This document shows, piece after piece, positions 52,807 to 61,612 of a DNA stretch of 64,000 bases (position 1 is its first letter; the number at the start of each line of letters is the position of its first letter). Source of the stretch: Anaerosolibacter sp. GTDB taxonomy: Bacteria > Bacillota > Clostridia > Peptostreptococcales > Thermotaleaceae. The notes under the pieces were generated by a model, which saw only the letters and a list, made by a program, of their open reading frames with translations, ran no database searches and was not told the origin of the DNA. The position numbers were made by a program, and so were the translations under genes. The stretch covers positions 1-64,000 of the forward strand of contig NZ_JARBTM010000013.1 in the NCBI RefSeq assembly GCF_029240175.1. The letters run 5' to 3'.

Positions 52807-53472
52807 CTAACTTTCCACCTGTTGTCTAAATTCCTCAATTCCTACCCGATCGATATAGGCACCCAGCCGTTCATGTTTCTTGGCACTCTCGGCATAAACC
52901 TTTACCACCTTATCAATAATCGGGTACAAATCTTCCTCATCGATATTGTCATATAGGGTGTCCCCAATTCTAGGCTTAATGCCACCCTTTCCCCCTACCT
53001 CAATCTTAAATCCTTTTGGCATGCCCATGATGCCTATATCGCGGAAATGATTCTCTGCACAGGAATTTGGACATCCGCTTACACCGATCTTCAATTTATT
53101 TGGCAAATCCATACCATGATATAAATCATCCAGTTTCATACCGACGCCTACGGCATCCTGCTGTCCCCGCTTGCAAAAAGTGGTTCCTGGACAAAACTTG
53201 ACACTTCTTACACATAAACCAATGGCTGCCCCAGGCTTCATCTCAAGGTCCTGCCAAACACGATCTATTTCATCCTCTTTTAAACCCACGATAGCAATAC
53301 GTTGTGAAGACGTGAGCTTAATCGCTTGGGCATTATATTTTTCAGCCACATCCGCAATTTTTCTCAGGGTTTCACTGCTCACGATGCCTCCTGGAATATG
53401 GGGTGCGATCGCATAAGTCTCGTTGTCTCGCTGTAATACAGCACCTTTTTCTAATAAATCTTTCTTTGTCAT
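52807..53472 (-). CDS. Stand-alone siroheme/4Fe-4S sulfite-nitrite reductase domain protein
   Basis: 221 residues of the small nitrite/sulfite reductase type. CVRSVKFCPGTTFC and SGCPNSCAENHF form the CX5-6C...CX3C siroheme-[4Fe-4S] ligand set. It is far shorter than assimilatory enzymes (over 500 residues), resembling single-domain sulfite reductases of anaerobes. No partner reductase or siroheme synthesis gene is nearby. AAATTTGG-type sequence and AGGAGG precede the start. Confidence 0.85.
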   Translation of the reverse strand: MTKKDLLEKGAVLQRDNETYAIAPHIPGGIVSSETLRKIADVAEKYNAQAIKLTSSQRIAIVGLKEDEIDRVWQDLEMKPGAAIGLCVRSVKFCPGTTFCKRGQQDAVGVGMKLDDLYHGMDLPNKLKIGVSGCPNSCAENHFRDIGIMGMPKGFKIEVGGKGGIKPRIGDTLYDNIDEEDLYPIIDKVVKVYAESAKKHERLGAYIDRVGIEEFRQQVES

Positions 53473-53655
53473 ACCAAATTTCCTCCTCTGTGAACATATG
53501 CCTGTTTTTAGAGTTTTTGTGATTCCCTATTAGTATGAACCAAAATCTTTTTTTTACTTTGTATCTCTACATTATTTGGGTTATATGGCTTATTTGCTAA
53601 CTAAAAAAGAACATATTCCTATGTCCTTTTTCCAATTTCATACAATTTATTATTT

Positions 53656-53844
53656 CTAATATTTTATAATACCTAAACCGAAGAAGATCAATCCCAATAC
53701 CAAGCCTAAGCCAATACCTGTTACCACTAAAAGTCCCAATCCCCTCATGACAAATTGTTTTTGTCCAGGCCCTAATCGGTAGCTGTTTGCCCTTGAGAAT
53801 TCATCAAATAACTCATCCATCCACGTAAAGATTTTAAAAGACAT
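53656..53844 (-). CDS. Small membrane protein
   Basis: 62 residues, not recognised. A polar N-terminal half (MSFKIFTWMDELFDEF) is followed by one hydrophobic segment (about 38-59) rich in Gly and Leu. GGGAGAG lies before the ATG. Its MDELFDEF opening resembles the MDGLIRDF region read in another frame elsewhere, probably by chance. Confidence 0.6.
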   Translation of the reverse strand: MSFKIFTWMDELFDEFSRANSYRLGPGQKQFVMRGLGLLVVTGIGLGLVLGLIFFGLGIIKY

Positions 53845-53939
53845 TAGAATCTCTCCCTACACAGTTTCTTTCGTTCCATTTTTATTGTATATTTTATTAT
53901 ATCATATTCTAATGTCCAATGGAGAATATGAAGTGATCA

Positions 53940-55130
53940 TCAATTTGTTGTATCTGCCGTCTGCATAATATCCTCTTCCTGTATCCCATTCTGCAGTTTT
54001 GTGCTGTACAAGAGCAGCCTCTCTATGATTTTTGTTCCTTCGCCACCTAGGGCTACTGTAGGCTGATAATCGTTCACTTCTTTTCTCGATGAGATTTTAC
54101 AAGGAATTACAAAGCCATCGTTTTTAACCACTGCCTGATCCTTTACATAAAACTTATTTTGAAAGATAAAGCTATCCTTATCTGCAGGGTTCTTATTGCC
54201 GCCAAAGGAGAAGTTTCCCAAGCTGTATATGATATACTTGTCTTTATATTTCTCAATGCCTTGCATCACATGGGGATGATGCCCTACGACAATATCTGCA
54301 CCAAAATCTATGGCATAGTGCCCCAATGCCTGCTGGGTCTTATTGGGATAATACTTTCGCTCTTCTCCCCAATGAAACGAAACCAAAACGATATCGCCTA
54401 ACTCCTTTGCCCTTGTAATATCCTCTTCCAGCTTCGTCTTAATGGAGACATCCCACCCTCTATAACCTAAACTAATGATCCGTATACCTTTTATGGTCAT
54501 TAATCCCATAAACCCTTCTCCTGAATAGAGGATTCCATCCTGCCCAAGGGCAGCCATCGTGTCATGAAACCCTTGATTCAAATAATCATATATATGATTG
54601 TTTGCGATGTTTACCATCTCAATGCTTCCCGCTTTTAATATCCCTGTATAGGACGGGTCTCCCTTAAAACGAAATTTTTTATCTGCCTTCTTCATGCTGG
54701 TGGTAAAGGTGGTCTCCAGATTTACCAAGGTTAAATCATCTGCCTCAAATATATCCTTTACGCCCTCAAAGAAGTAAGAAAAGTCTCCTCCGTTCTCTTC
54801 TAAGCGATAGGGAAAAGAATTCATATAAGCGGATGTATCGTCCCACCCTAAAGTGCAGTCACCGGCAAAGGATATTGTGATCACCTCATCATATTCCTTT
54901 ACAACTTTTTCAACATTTTCTTCTGCTGTATGTTCCTCTTTCTTTTGTTCTATCGTGAACACAGGCTTTTGTCCTCTATTTGCATCTTTTGTTTCATGCT
55001 GGATTGCTTCCATCTTCTGTATTTCTTTAACCTCTATATGCCCAGTGGAAACGATATTTAGAATGGGTAACTGAGGATATACCAGGTTGCTTACCATTAG
55101 TAATAGAGATAAGGTAAGTTTAATAAACAA
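53940..55130 (-). CDS. CapA family protein
   Basis: 396 residues of the CapA/poly-gamma-glutamate synthesis family with a metallophosphoesterase-like fold. A short signal-type N-terminus is followed by a charged linker (about 40-75). ISFAGDCTLGWDDT near residue 88, VNLETTFT, NIANNHIYDYLNQG, and FHWGEE with VGHHPHVMQG carry the family metal-binding residues. The start is TTG, seven bases after GGAGG. The capsule synthesis partners CapB and CapC are absent, so a wall-polymer role is uncertain. Confidence 0.87.
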   Translation of the reverse strand: MFIKLTLSLLLMVSNLVYPQLPILNIVSTGHIEVKEIQKMEAIQHETKDANRGQKPVFTIEQKKEEHTAEENVEKVVKEYDEVITISFAGDCTLGWDDTSAYMNSFPYRLEENGGDFSYFFEGVKDIFEADDLTLVNLETTFTTSMKKADKKFRFKGDPSYTGILKAGSIEMVNIANNHIYDYLNQGFHDTMAALGQDGILYSGEGFMGLMTIKGIRIISLGYRGWDVSIKTKLEEDITRAKELGDIVLVSFHWGEERKYYPNKTQQALGHYAIDFGADIVVGHHPHVMQGIEKYKDKYIIYSLGNFSFGGNKNPADKDSFIFQNKFYVKDQAVVKNDGFVIPCKISSRKEVNDYQPTVALGGEGTKIIERLLLYSTKLQNGIQEEDIMQTADTTN

Positions 55131-55362
55131 AACAAGACCTCCATTTGCTATGGTTTTTTACCCAACGGCTACAGCATGTCATACATTAGTCTATGTATAT
55201 CCTCAATAGAAAAAAAGATTCTTACTTTTTTAAAAGCAGAATCTTCTATGCCCTAGGCAAATATGCCCAAAGCTGGTTTTAGCAGAATTAAGCAACAGAA
55301 AGTTCATGTAATTGTGTTAAAATAAGTATATGAAATTTGATGTGTATATGAGGAGGTTTTCC

Positions 55363-56187
55363 ATGAAGCTCGAATCCTATCAAAAAAAGTTAAAGTTACC
55401 TGTGATTGTACTGCTCACGGTTCTTGTTTTTCATTCTGTCATTGGCAGCATATCCCTGAAATCCCTATGGAATCTAACGGCCCTAGAAATCATTTTTGGG
55501 GGCATCTTTCTTTCCATCATCATTAGCTTTTCCTTTGAAACCCTTGTAGACACTGCCATGATGATTAAGGCAAGCTTCTCTGAAAAAACAGACTATAGCC
55601 ATGTAATCCATAAGCTTCATGATATATCTATAAAGGTAAAACGTGAAGGTGTTTTATCCCTTCAATCGGATATAGAAATGGAAAACAATATTTTCTTAAA
55701 AGATGCCTTGGTTTTGTTAAACGACTATAAAAAGCCTGAAACCATGGGAGATATTTTACAGAAGGATATTGAAGCAAGGCGTGCCAATCTTTATCGTCCG
55801 TACAATGTACTGAAAATGATTGCCAATGTAGCCCCCTCCTTCGGTTTGATCGGAACCCTTCTTGGACTTATTGGTCTTTTATCTGATTTAGGACAAGCCT
55901 CACTTATTATGAACAATATGTCTTCTGCCTTGGTAAGTACCCTTTACGGCGGATTGATTGCCAATTTTGCTGCGGTACCCCTCATGGGCAGATTGAAGGA
56001 ATATATAGATCATCATATTCTTCAATACACCATTATCATGGAAGGCGTGCTGCTGATTGCACAAAATGATTCTCCCAGAAATGTTTTTGATAAGATGAAT
56101 GTGATGCTAAAAGAAGAACAGCGTCTTGTTTATCCCAAAAAGGAATTTACTGAAAGGAACGGAGCCGCCTATGAATTCCAAGGATAA
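55363..56187 (+). CDS. MotA/TolQ/ExbB-type proton channel protein
   Basis: 274 residues from the ATG at 55363, with AGGAGG six bases upstream. Hydrophobic segments lie at about 14-31, 41-62, 165-185 and 195-215. The MotA/ExbB core reads ANVAPSFGLIGTLLGLIG. With the OmpA-type partner downstream it should form an inner-membrane, ion-driven stator-like complex. No flagellar gene is in the window. It overlaps the next gene by 17 bases. Confidence 0.87.
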   Translation: MKLESYQKKLKLPVIVLLTVLVFHSVIGSISLKSLWNLTALEIIFGGIFLSIIISFSFETLVDTAMMIKASFSEKTDYSHVIHKLHDISIKVKREGVLSLQSDIEMENNIFLKDALVLLNDYKKPETMGDILQKDIEARRANLYRPYNVLKMIANVAPSFGLIGTLLGLIGLLSDLGQASLIMNNMSSALVSTLYGGLIANFAAVPLMGRLKEYIDHHILQYTIIMEGVLLIAQNDSPRNVFDKMNVMLKEEQRLVYPKKEFTERNGAAYEFQG

Positions 56188-56875
56188 TGCCAACAAATAT
56201 GAAATGGAGTTTAACAACAACTGGCTCATCACCTATAGTGATATGATTACCATCTTACTCTGTTTCTTCATCATTTTTTTCCTTTTTACATCGGAAGAAC
56301 TGACCAGTCTTCATACAGTTAAAGAATCCTTAAACAACCAGCTGGATATCCTTAGTAATGAGAACAAAGATTTGAAAATGAAAAACGATAGCCTGGCTGC
56401 TCAATTATTTGGACTCCATAAAAATGAAAAGGGTCAAGCCTCTACCAATGATGATTTTATGACTTTTTTAGAAAAGAATAACCTTCAAGACCAGGTAGAT
56501 GTTATAGAAAATGAACGGGGGCTCTTGATTCGATTCAGGGACAGTGTTCTATTCCAGAGTGGTCAATCAGGTATTTCTCAAGATGGATACCTTCTATTAG
56601 ACAAAATTGGCGAACAGCTTCAGCAGGTAACCAACAACATCATTGTGGAGGGCTATACAGACAATGTACCGATTCGTACAAAGGAATATCCATCGAACTG
56701 GGAGCTTTCTGTGGCAAGGTCCATAGAAGTCGTAAAGTACCTTACAGAAACCAAAGGCATTGCCAGAAATCGTGTATCTGTCAGCGGCTATGGAGAAAGA
56801 AATCCCATCGATAGCAACAGTACGGCAGAAGGTAGAGCCAACAATCGAAGAATTGAAATCATCATCGCGAATTAG
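56171..56875 (+). CDS. MotB/OmpA-type peptidoglycan-binding protein
   Basis: 234 residues from the ATG at 56171, with GGAG seven bases upstream. The N-terminus NNWLITYSDMITILLCFF carries Asp24 at the position of the proton-accepting MotB Asp. A coiled linker follows (about 50-90), then an OmpA domain (about 110-230) with VEGYTDNVPI and SGYGERNPI. Partner of the preceding MotA-like protein. Confidence 0.9.
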   Translation: MNSKDNANKYEMEFNNNWLITYSDMITILLCFFIIFFLFTSEELTSLHTVKESLNNQLDILSNENKDLKMKNDSLAAQLFGLHKNEKGQASTNDDFMTFLEKNNLQDQVDVIENERGLLIRFRDSVLFQSGQSGISQDGYLLLDKIGEQLQQVTNNIIVEGYTDNVPIRTKEYPSNWELSVARSIEVVKYLTETKGIARNRVSVSGYGERNPIDSNSTAEGRANNRRIEIIIAN

Positions 56876-56995
56876 ATAAATGTAAAATATGGAAAAATTT
56901 CTCAGCAGCCAATAAAACAGGCACTATATAATATCCATAAAAAACTCAAATACTAATACCAGTATCATGAATTTAGGATTAGGAGTGGATAGCAA

Positions 56996-57283
56996 ATGGA
57001 TGGAAATGATTTCTTATTTTCCATGGTAAATGGCGCTGATGGTGCTTCTGTCTTTATTACGGCAAGGAATGATTGGGAGAATGAAGGCACGATCAGTGAG
57101 AGCTTTGACGAAGAAGAAATGCATACCCTAGAGCCTATTCTGGATAAGGCTGGATTAGCTGAATTAATGGATGCTTGTTACGAGATGTCAAAACCGCCAG
57201 AGGAGACCATGGAGATCCTGTTAGAGCAGGGACTCTTACAAGATAAAAATTTTGATAAGTTTATTCGAAAAGAATTTGATTAA
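56996..57283 (+). CDS. Hypothetical acidic protein
   Basis: 95 residues, strongly acidic, no recognised domain and no membrane segment. The ATG follows TTAGGAGTGG, and a terminator follows the stop. Composition and ribosome binding site support a real gene. Function unknown. Confidence 0.65.
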   Translation: MDGNDFLFSMVNGADGASVFITARNDWENEGTISESFDEEEMHTLEPILDKAGLAELMDACYEMSKPPEETMEILLEQGLLQDKNFDKFIRKEFD

Positions 57284-57293
57284 GCCAATTCTT

Positions 57294-57322
57294 AGGTCAC
57301 TTATAGGGTGACCTGTTTTTTT
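57294..57322 (+). terminator. Terminator after the 95-residue gene
   Basis: AGGTCAC/GTGACCT stem with a seven-base loop, then GTTTTTTT. Confidence 0.9.
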
Positions 57323-57431
57323 GAAAAAAGAAGTTTTTTATGGGCCTACTCAACGATAGGCGGATATTACCATTGATAAGGCTATCTGTTTTTTATAAAA
57401 TGGAATTATCAAATCTATGGGAGAGTCGCAT

Positions 57432-57977
57432 ATGAATGTAAATTCCATATTCCAACAAAAACTTCAGGAAATCCAAAGCAGAGTGCCAATTCATATCATG
57501 AAAAATACCCCTTCAAATGCTGCTGGTAATGATTTTGGTACAATTTTTCATGCAGCCGTAAATCAGCTAGATCTATCTAAAAGCGAAGCCTTGACCCAGG
57601 GCAAAACTCCCGCAGACTTGGTTTCCTTTGCCAAGGGTTATATAAATGTCCCTTATGTATGGGGCGGAACAACGCCCAAAGGCTTTGACTGTTCCGGCTT
57701 TACCAAATATGTGATGAATGAATACGGCATAGATATCCGTCGTGTTTCACAGGATCAAGCCAAAGATGGTACATATGTGCCAAAGGAAGATCTATCTGTA
57801 GGTGATCTTGTATTCTTTGATACAAAAGGAAAGGGTATCTCCCATGTGGGCATCTATATAGGCAGTGGCGAATTCATTCATGCCTCCTCAGCTTCAAAGA
57901 AGGTCACCATCTCCTCCTTAGAGGAAGGATTCTATGCTGATACCTATGTCACCGCTCGAAAAGTTCTGCTTAAATAG
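57432..57977 (+). CDS. NlpC/P60 cysteine peptidase without a signal peptide
   Basis: 181 residues from the ATG at 57432. The first 55 residues are helical and polar, resembling the N-terminal leader of clostridial lytic transglycosylases (MNVNSIFQQKLQEIQSR). The NlpC/P60 domain covers about 62-181: Cys in PKGFDCSGFTKY, His in SHVGIYIG and His in EFIHASS. It should cleave peptidoglycan stem peptides, yet shows no secretion signal. GGGAG lies before the ATG. Confidence 0.87.
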   Translation: MNVNSIFQQKLQEIQSRVPIHIMKNTPSNAAGNDFGTIFHAAVNQLDLSKSEALTQGKTPADLVSFAKGYINVPYVWGGTTPKGFDCSGFTKYVMNEYGIDIRRVSQDQAKDGTYVPKEDLSVGDLVFFDTKGKGISHVGIYIGSGEFIHASSASKKVTISSLEEGFYADTYVTARKVLLK

Positions 57978-58017
57978 CATCTAGTATGGGATATACCGAA
58001 GGGAAGAATACCTTTGT

Positions 58018-59691
58018 TTATATGTTGATGGAATATATATCTGAAAACTCCACATGAATCCTCTCAATTTTAGATTGTTTTTCAGTCCCTATGGGGTGAT
58101 CCTCTTGGGTCTTATCCTTTACTGATTTAACAGGCAGTGTAATGATAAACGAACTTCCTTTCCCTACCACACTCTCAACCGTAATTGTTCCTCCATGAAG
58201 TTCTACCAAAGACCTTACCAATGAAAGTCCAATACCGCTTCCTTCATGACTTCGTGTCAATGATTTATCCACTTGCCGAAAACGTTCAAATATAGAATTC
58301 AATTTTTCCTTGGGTATACCTATTCCTGTGTCTGATACTGTGATAACGATATGCTCCGCCTTATCATGAACATTTACCTTGATCATACCACCAGGATTTG
58401 TAAATTTCATGGCATTGGCCAAGAGGTTTAGCATAACTCTCTCCAGTGTATCGGGATCACAAGCCAATACTTTTTCTTCTATATCTGTATCAAACTCTAG
58501 GCTTATCCCCTTGCTTTCCACATATTCAGCCACAGAAAGGGTAATATTTTCTACCAGACGGACGATATCATCCGACTGCAGGTTTACCTCATAGTATCCT
58601 GAGTCGATTTTGGTAATATCGATCAAATTATTTACCAATCGCAATAGGCGATATCCATTTTGTTTCATTCTTTTTACATGTCTCTCAATATCACGGGTAT
58701 TCATGGTTTCATTACCCTTCTGCAAATATAATTCTAGCAGCTGTAGTGTGCCAAACATTACATTTAAAGGCGTTCTCAGCTCATGCGATATATTGGCGAA
58801 AAACTCTGTCTTCAGTTTATCATAGGCAATGGTTTCTCCCAAAAGTTTCATGGTTTCTTTTCGTTCTGTAATATCCCTCACCACAGAGAGGACTACATCT
58901 TTTCCCTGCATGTTGAATACATGGGCATTAATCTCTACAGAAATCTTGTCTCCCTCTTTAGCTTCCAATACTGTCTCGAAAGTGGCATACCTCTCTTTCA
59001 ATAACTTCTCTGTATTTCTTGATACGAATTTCTTCATATTCTCCGTGTTAAGCTCCCTGGGTGTCATTTTCAACAATTCTTCCCTGCTGTATCCCAACTT
59101 CATACAAGCAATATCATTTGCCTCTATAATTTTTCCTGGCCCTTTATCCCCATTGGTGGCATGAAGAAAGATCATATCATTGGCATTATGAAATAATTGC
59201 TTGTACTTTTGCTCACTGGCCACTAGGGCAAGCCTGGCTTTGTTATTCTCTGTGATATCCCTCAAAGAAGCGCTCATCACACTTCTATTTTCTATAGGAA
59301 AAAGTGTTAATACCACCTCTGTAAAAATTGATTGTCCCATTTTATTTTTATGGACCCATTCAAAACGATGATTTCCATTCTTTTCAGCTTGGATAATCAT
59401 CTCAAGGGCCTTTACCATGGATGGTTTCCCATCCGGCTGGATGACTGGAGACAATTCATAAGGCATATACTTTAATAGTTCTCGTTTTGTATCATATCCA
59501 AAATATCTGACAGCTGATTCATTACAATCTATAATCCTATGATCTTCCAGCATCAACATAGCATCTGGGGATTTCTCAAACGCCATCTTGTATAACCAGT
59601 TGTGGATATTTGTATCCTTCCCACCATCCTCTTGATTTTGGATCTCTTCATTTAAATTTCCTACCTTCTGATACATATCTTTTATATTCAT
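58018..59691 (-). CDS. PAS-domain sensor histidine kinase
   Basis: 557 residues from the ATG at 59691 (GGAG six bases upstream); a start at 59703 adds four residues. Two PAS domains (about 30-150 and 160-275) are followed by HisKA with the phosphoryl-accepting His in ANISHELRTPLN, then HATPase_c with NLLANAMKF, DTGIGIP and GSGIGLSLV. No membrane segment is seen, so it senses a cytoplasmic signal. No response regulator is adjacent: an orphan kinase. Confidence 0.92.
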   Translation of the reverse strand: MNIKDMYQKVGNLNEEIQNQEDGGKDTNIHNWLYKMAFEKSPDAMLMLEDHRIIDCNESAVRYFGYDTKRELLKYMPYELSPVIQPDGKPSMVKALEMIIQAEKNGNHRFEWVHKNKMGQSIFTEVVLTLFPIENRSVMSASLRDITENNKARLALVASEQKYKQLFHNANDMIFLHATNGDKGPGKIIEANDIACMKLGYSREELLKMTPRELNTENMKKFVSRNTEKLLKERYATFETVLEAKEGDKISVEINAHVFNMQGKDVVLSVVRDITERKETMKLLGETIAYDKLKTEFFANISHELRTPLNVMFGTLQLLELYLQKGNETMNTRDIERHVKRMKQNGYRLLRLVNNLIDITKIDSGYYEVNLQSDDIVRLVENITLSVAEYVESKGISLEFDTDIEEKVLACDPDTLERVMLNLLANAMKFTNPGGMIKVNVHDKAEHIVITVSDTGIGIPKEKLNSIFERFRQVDKSLTRSHEGSGIGLSLVRSLVELHGGTITVESVVGKGSSFIITLPVKSVKDKTQEDHPIGTEKQSKIERIHVEFSDIYSINI

Positions 59692-59796
59692 TTTATTCTC
59701 CATTCCGGTTCATCATCCTATATACCCTTATTAGATATCAAAGTTTATTTAAAATACTTCCATAAGGATGTTGTTTTTCCTCCATGAAGCAAAAAA

Positions 59797-59914
59797 AAAG
59801 CATCTAACGATGCTTTCGCTAGGGGAACCTAGTTCCCCTTCGACGGCTGCAAAGCAGCCTGAGCACCCCTGATTTTTTATTTAATAGGAAAGTAGAACTT
59901 TCCTATTAAATAAA
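59797..59914. repeat. Cluster of hairpins related to 27782-27955
   Basis: In order: AAAGCATC/GATGCTTT (59797-59816), AGGGGAAC-CTA-GTTCCCCT (59821-59839), GGCTGC-AAA-GCAGCC (59845-59859) and a 17-pair AT-rich palindrome (59876-59914). The second hairpin and the following TTCGACGGCTGC resemble the GGGAAC/GTTCCC hairpin and TATGACGCTTCGC of the cluster at 27.8 kb. Confidence 0.6.
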
Positions 59915-59950
59915 AAAATACCTCCCCTACTTTACAATAGTGAGGTATTT
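59910..59950 (-). terminator. Terminator of the GNAT gene
   Basis: Minus-strand stem AAATACCTC/GAGGTATTT followed by TTTTATTTAATAG. Confidence 0.8.
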
Positions 59951-59969
59951 AACTTATCTATATCCAAAG

Positions 59970-60437
59970 TCATCTGTGTCTTCCCACGATGGCCTTTTCA
60001 AGCTCCGTAATTTTTAATCCTTCCTCTATCTCGACAACCTGGTATTCCTCAAATCCTTGATTCTTATACAACTTTATTGCAGGCATGTTTTTACTGCCTG
60101 TAGAAACCTTTACTTTTTTAACTCCGCCTATGTTTTTCTCCACATACACTAAAAGTTTTTTAGCAATCCCCCTGCGAAAATAGTCTGGATGGACTACTAG
60201 ACGGCAAATGTCCATGACTTCACCTTCAATGATATAGGCTATTACCCCTAGGAGCTTTTCCTCTTCAAAATATCCATAAAAGCTTTCACTGCTGGCCTTT
60301 AATGTCTCCAAGGTATCTTTCAGAGGTGGAATCTCCCAATATTCAATCAATGCAGCTTCCATTTGATAAGCTGGAATCTGGATATCCAATATATCCTGCA
60401 CCATCTCGTTATCCTGAAGGTTTAATTCTCGAATCAT
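59970..60437 (-). CDS. GNAT family N-acetyltransferase
   Basis: 155 residues with a compact GNAT fold. The acetyl-CoA loop is RRGIAKKLL (about 90-98), preceded by ICRLVVHPDYF. AGGGGGA precedes the ATG. The substrate is unknown. It is downstream of the ger operon by about 75 bases and may be read from it. Confidence 0.88.
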   Translation of the reverse strand: MIRELNLQDNEMVQDILDIQIPAYQMEAALIEYWEIPPLKDTLETLKASSESFYGYFEEEKLLGVIAYIIEGEVMDICRLVVHPDYFRRGIAKKLLVYVEKNIGGVKKVKVSTGSKNMPAIKLYKNQGFEEYQVVEIEEGLKITELEKAIVGRHR

Positions 60438-60511
60438 TTCTCCCCCTTGTTTCTAGCATGACTTATGAACTCTTTTACTGTAACAAATTCTCCATAAATA
60501 TGCTATATCCT

Positions 60512-61612
60512 CTATGTCTCGAATTCTTTATTATCATTGTGCCGTACCTTTATTTCGGCGGCAATCCAAATTCCAATGGGTAGAATGACTTGAAAAGGCA
60601 AAGCGTAAAAATTCCATACCTTAAAGGCCCACTCCACCATTTCCATGATACTCCCATAGATAAAATAGGAGAGATTGACCATCAACAATCCCACTGGAGT
60701 TATAATTATTCGGTAATTGCCAAGTCCTGTCAGCTTAGCCAGCCCTCTGCTAGCAGCCATAAGACAAATACTTATTTTTACCATACCGCTGATAATGAAA
60801 GAAACCGATACTACGATTTCTATCCTTGTAAAAATTTCTGCTACATCGATTCTGCTCACTGCTGCATAGGACGGGAAGTAGGTAACCATAGCTTTCTCAC
60901 TACCCAGTACCAAGATATTTCTTGCGCCAAATGCGGTCAATAGCAGACCCGCAATCAAGATACCAATAGGATATGTCTTGAAAGCTGATCCTCTTTGCTG
61001 CAAACAGGAAAGAACCATTAGAAACACGACCGTCTCTCCAAAGGGAAAAGTCAGAGAGCTAAATGCTCCCTTTAATACAGGTGCCCAACCTTCCAATAGA
61101 AACGGACGTATATGATTGATCTCCACCTCCGTAGTTGAGAAGGATAAGGTTGTCAGCATGATGATTCCCAGAAAGATAATAAACAGTTCTCCCCATCTTC
61201 CAAGAACCTCTATGCCCTCCTTTGATACCCATATACACAAAAAACTCAGCAGTATCATGGGCACAATCATGGGCGTTTCTGGGAGAGCTACTGTAATGAT
61301 AAACTCCCCAAAATTCCTTAGTACTAGAGCTCCCAAGTGGAATGCAAACCAGCTGTACAGAACAATAATCAACCCTCCGATGTACTTTCCAAAAATATGG
61401 AGAACAATATCGCATAAATTTTGATTTGGGAAAAGATATAGGATTCGGGCATAGACCAAACTCAACAGTATGCCTCCTGTCATCCCCAATAGTATTGCCA
61501 GCCATACCTCTCTTTTTGCCCCTGCTCCTGAACCGATGATGACGGAACTTCCCCAAACGAATAAAATAGTCAATGTAATGCCTTGTTTGTCAGAGATCAC
61601 TTCTTTATTCAT
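60512..61612 (-). CDS. Spore germination permease GerAB, paralogue 1
   Basis: 366 residues with about ten hydrophobic segments, the GerAB/ArcD/ProY amino-acid permease-like family. SDKQGITLTILFVWG at the N-terminus and FPFGETVVFL near residue 195 are typical. GerAB subunits bind germinants in the inner spore membrane. It overlaps the second GerAB gene by 8 bases. Confidence 0.9.
   Translation of the reverse strand: MNKEVISDKQGITLTILFVWGSSVIIGSGAGAKREVWLAILLGMTGGILLSLVYARILYLFPNQNLCDIVLHIFGKYIGGLIIVLYSWFAFHLGALVLRNFGEFIITVALPETPMIVPMILLSFLCIWVSKEGIEVLGRWGELFIIFLGIIMLTTLSFSTTEVEINHIRPFLLEGWAPVLKGAFSSLTFPFGETVVFLMVLSCLQQRGSAFKTYPIGILIAGLLLTAFGARNILVLGSEKAMVTYFPSYAAVSRIDVAEIFTRIEIVVSVSFIISGMVKISICLMAASRGLAKLTGLGNYRIIITPVGLLMVNLSYFIYGSIMEMVEWAFKVWNFYALPFQVILPIGIWIAAEIKVRHNDNKEFET

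Noticed and set aside
55212-55247. Terminator-like hairpin upstream of capA
   Set aside because: It lies in the leader on the capA strand and could be an attenuator, but no ligand-binding element or promoter could be recognised before it.
61059-61556. 165-codon ORF opposite in frame within GerAB paralogue 1
   Set aside because: Low-complexity shadow of a membrane protein gene; no ribosome binding site or homology.
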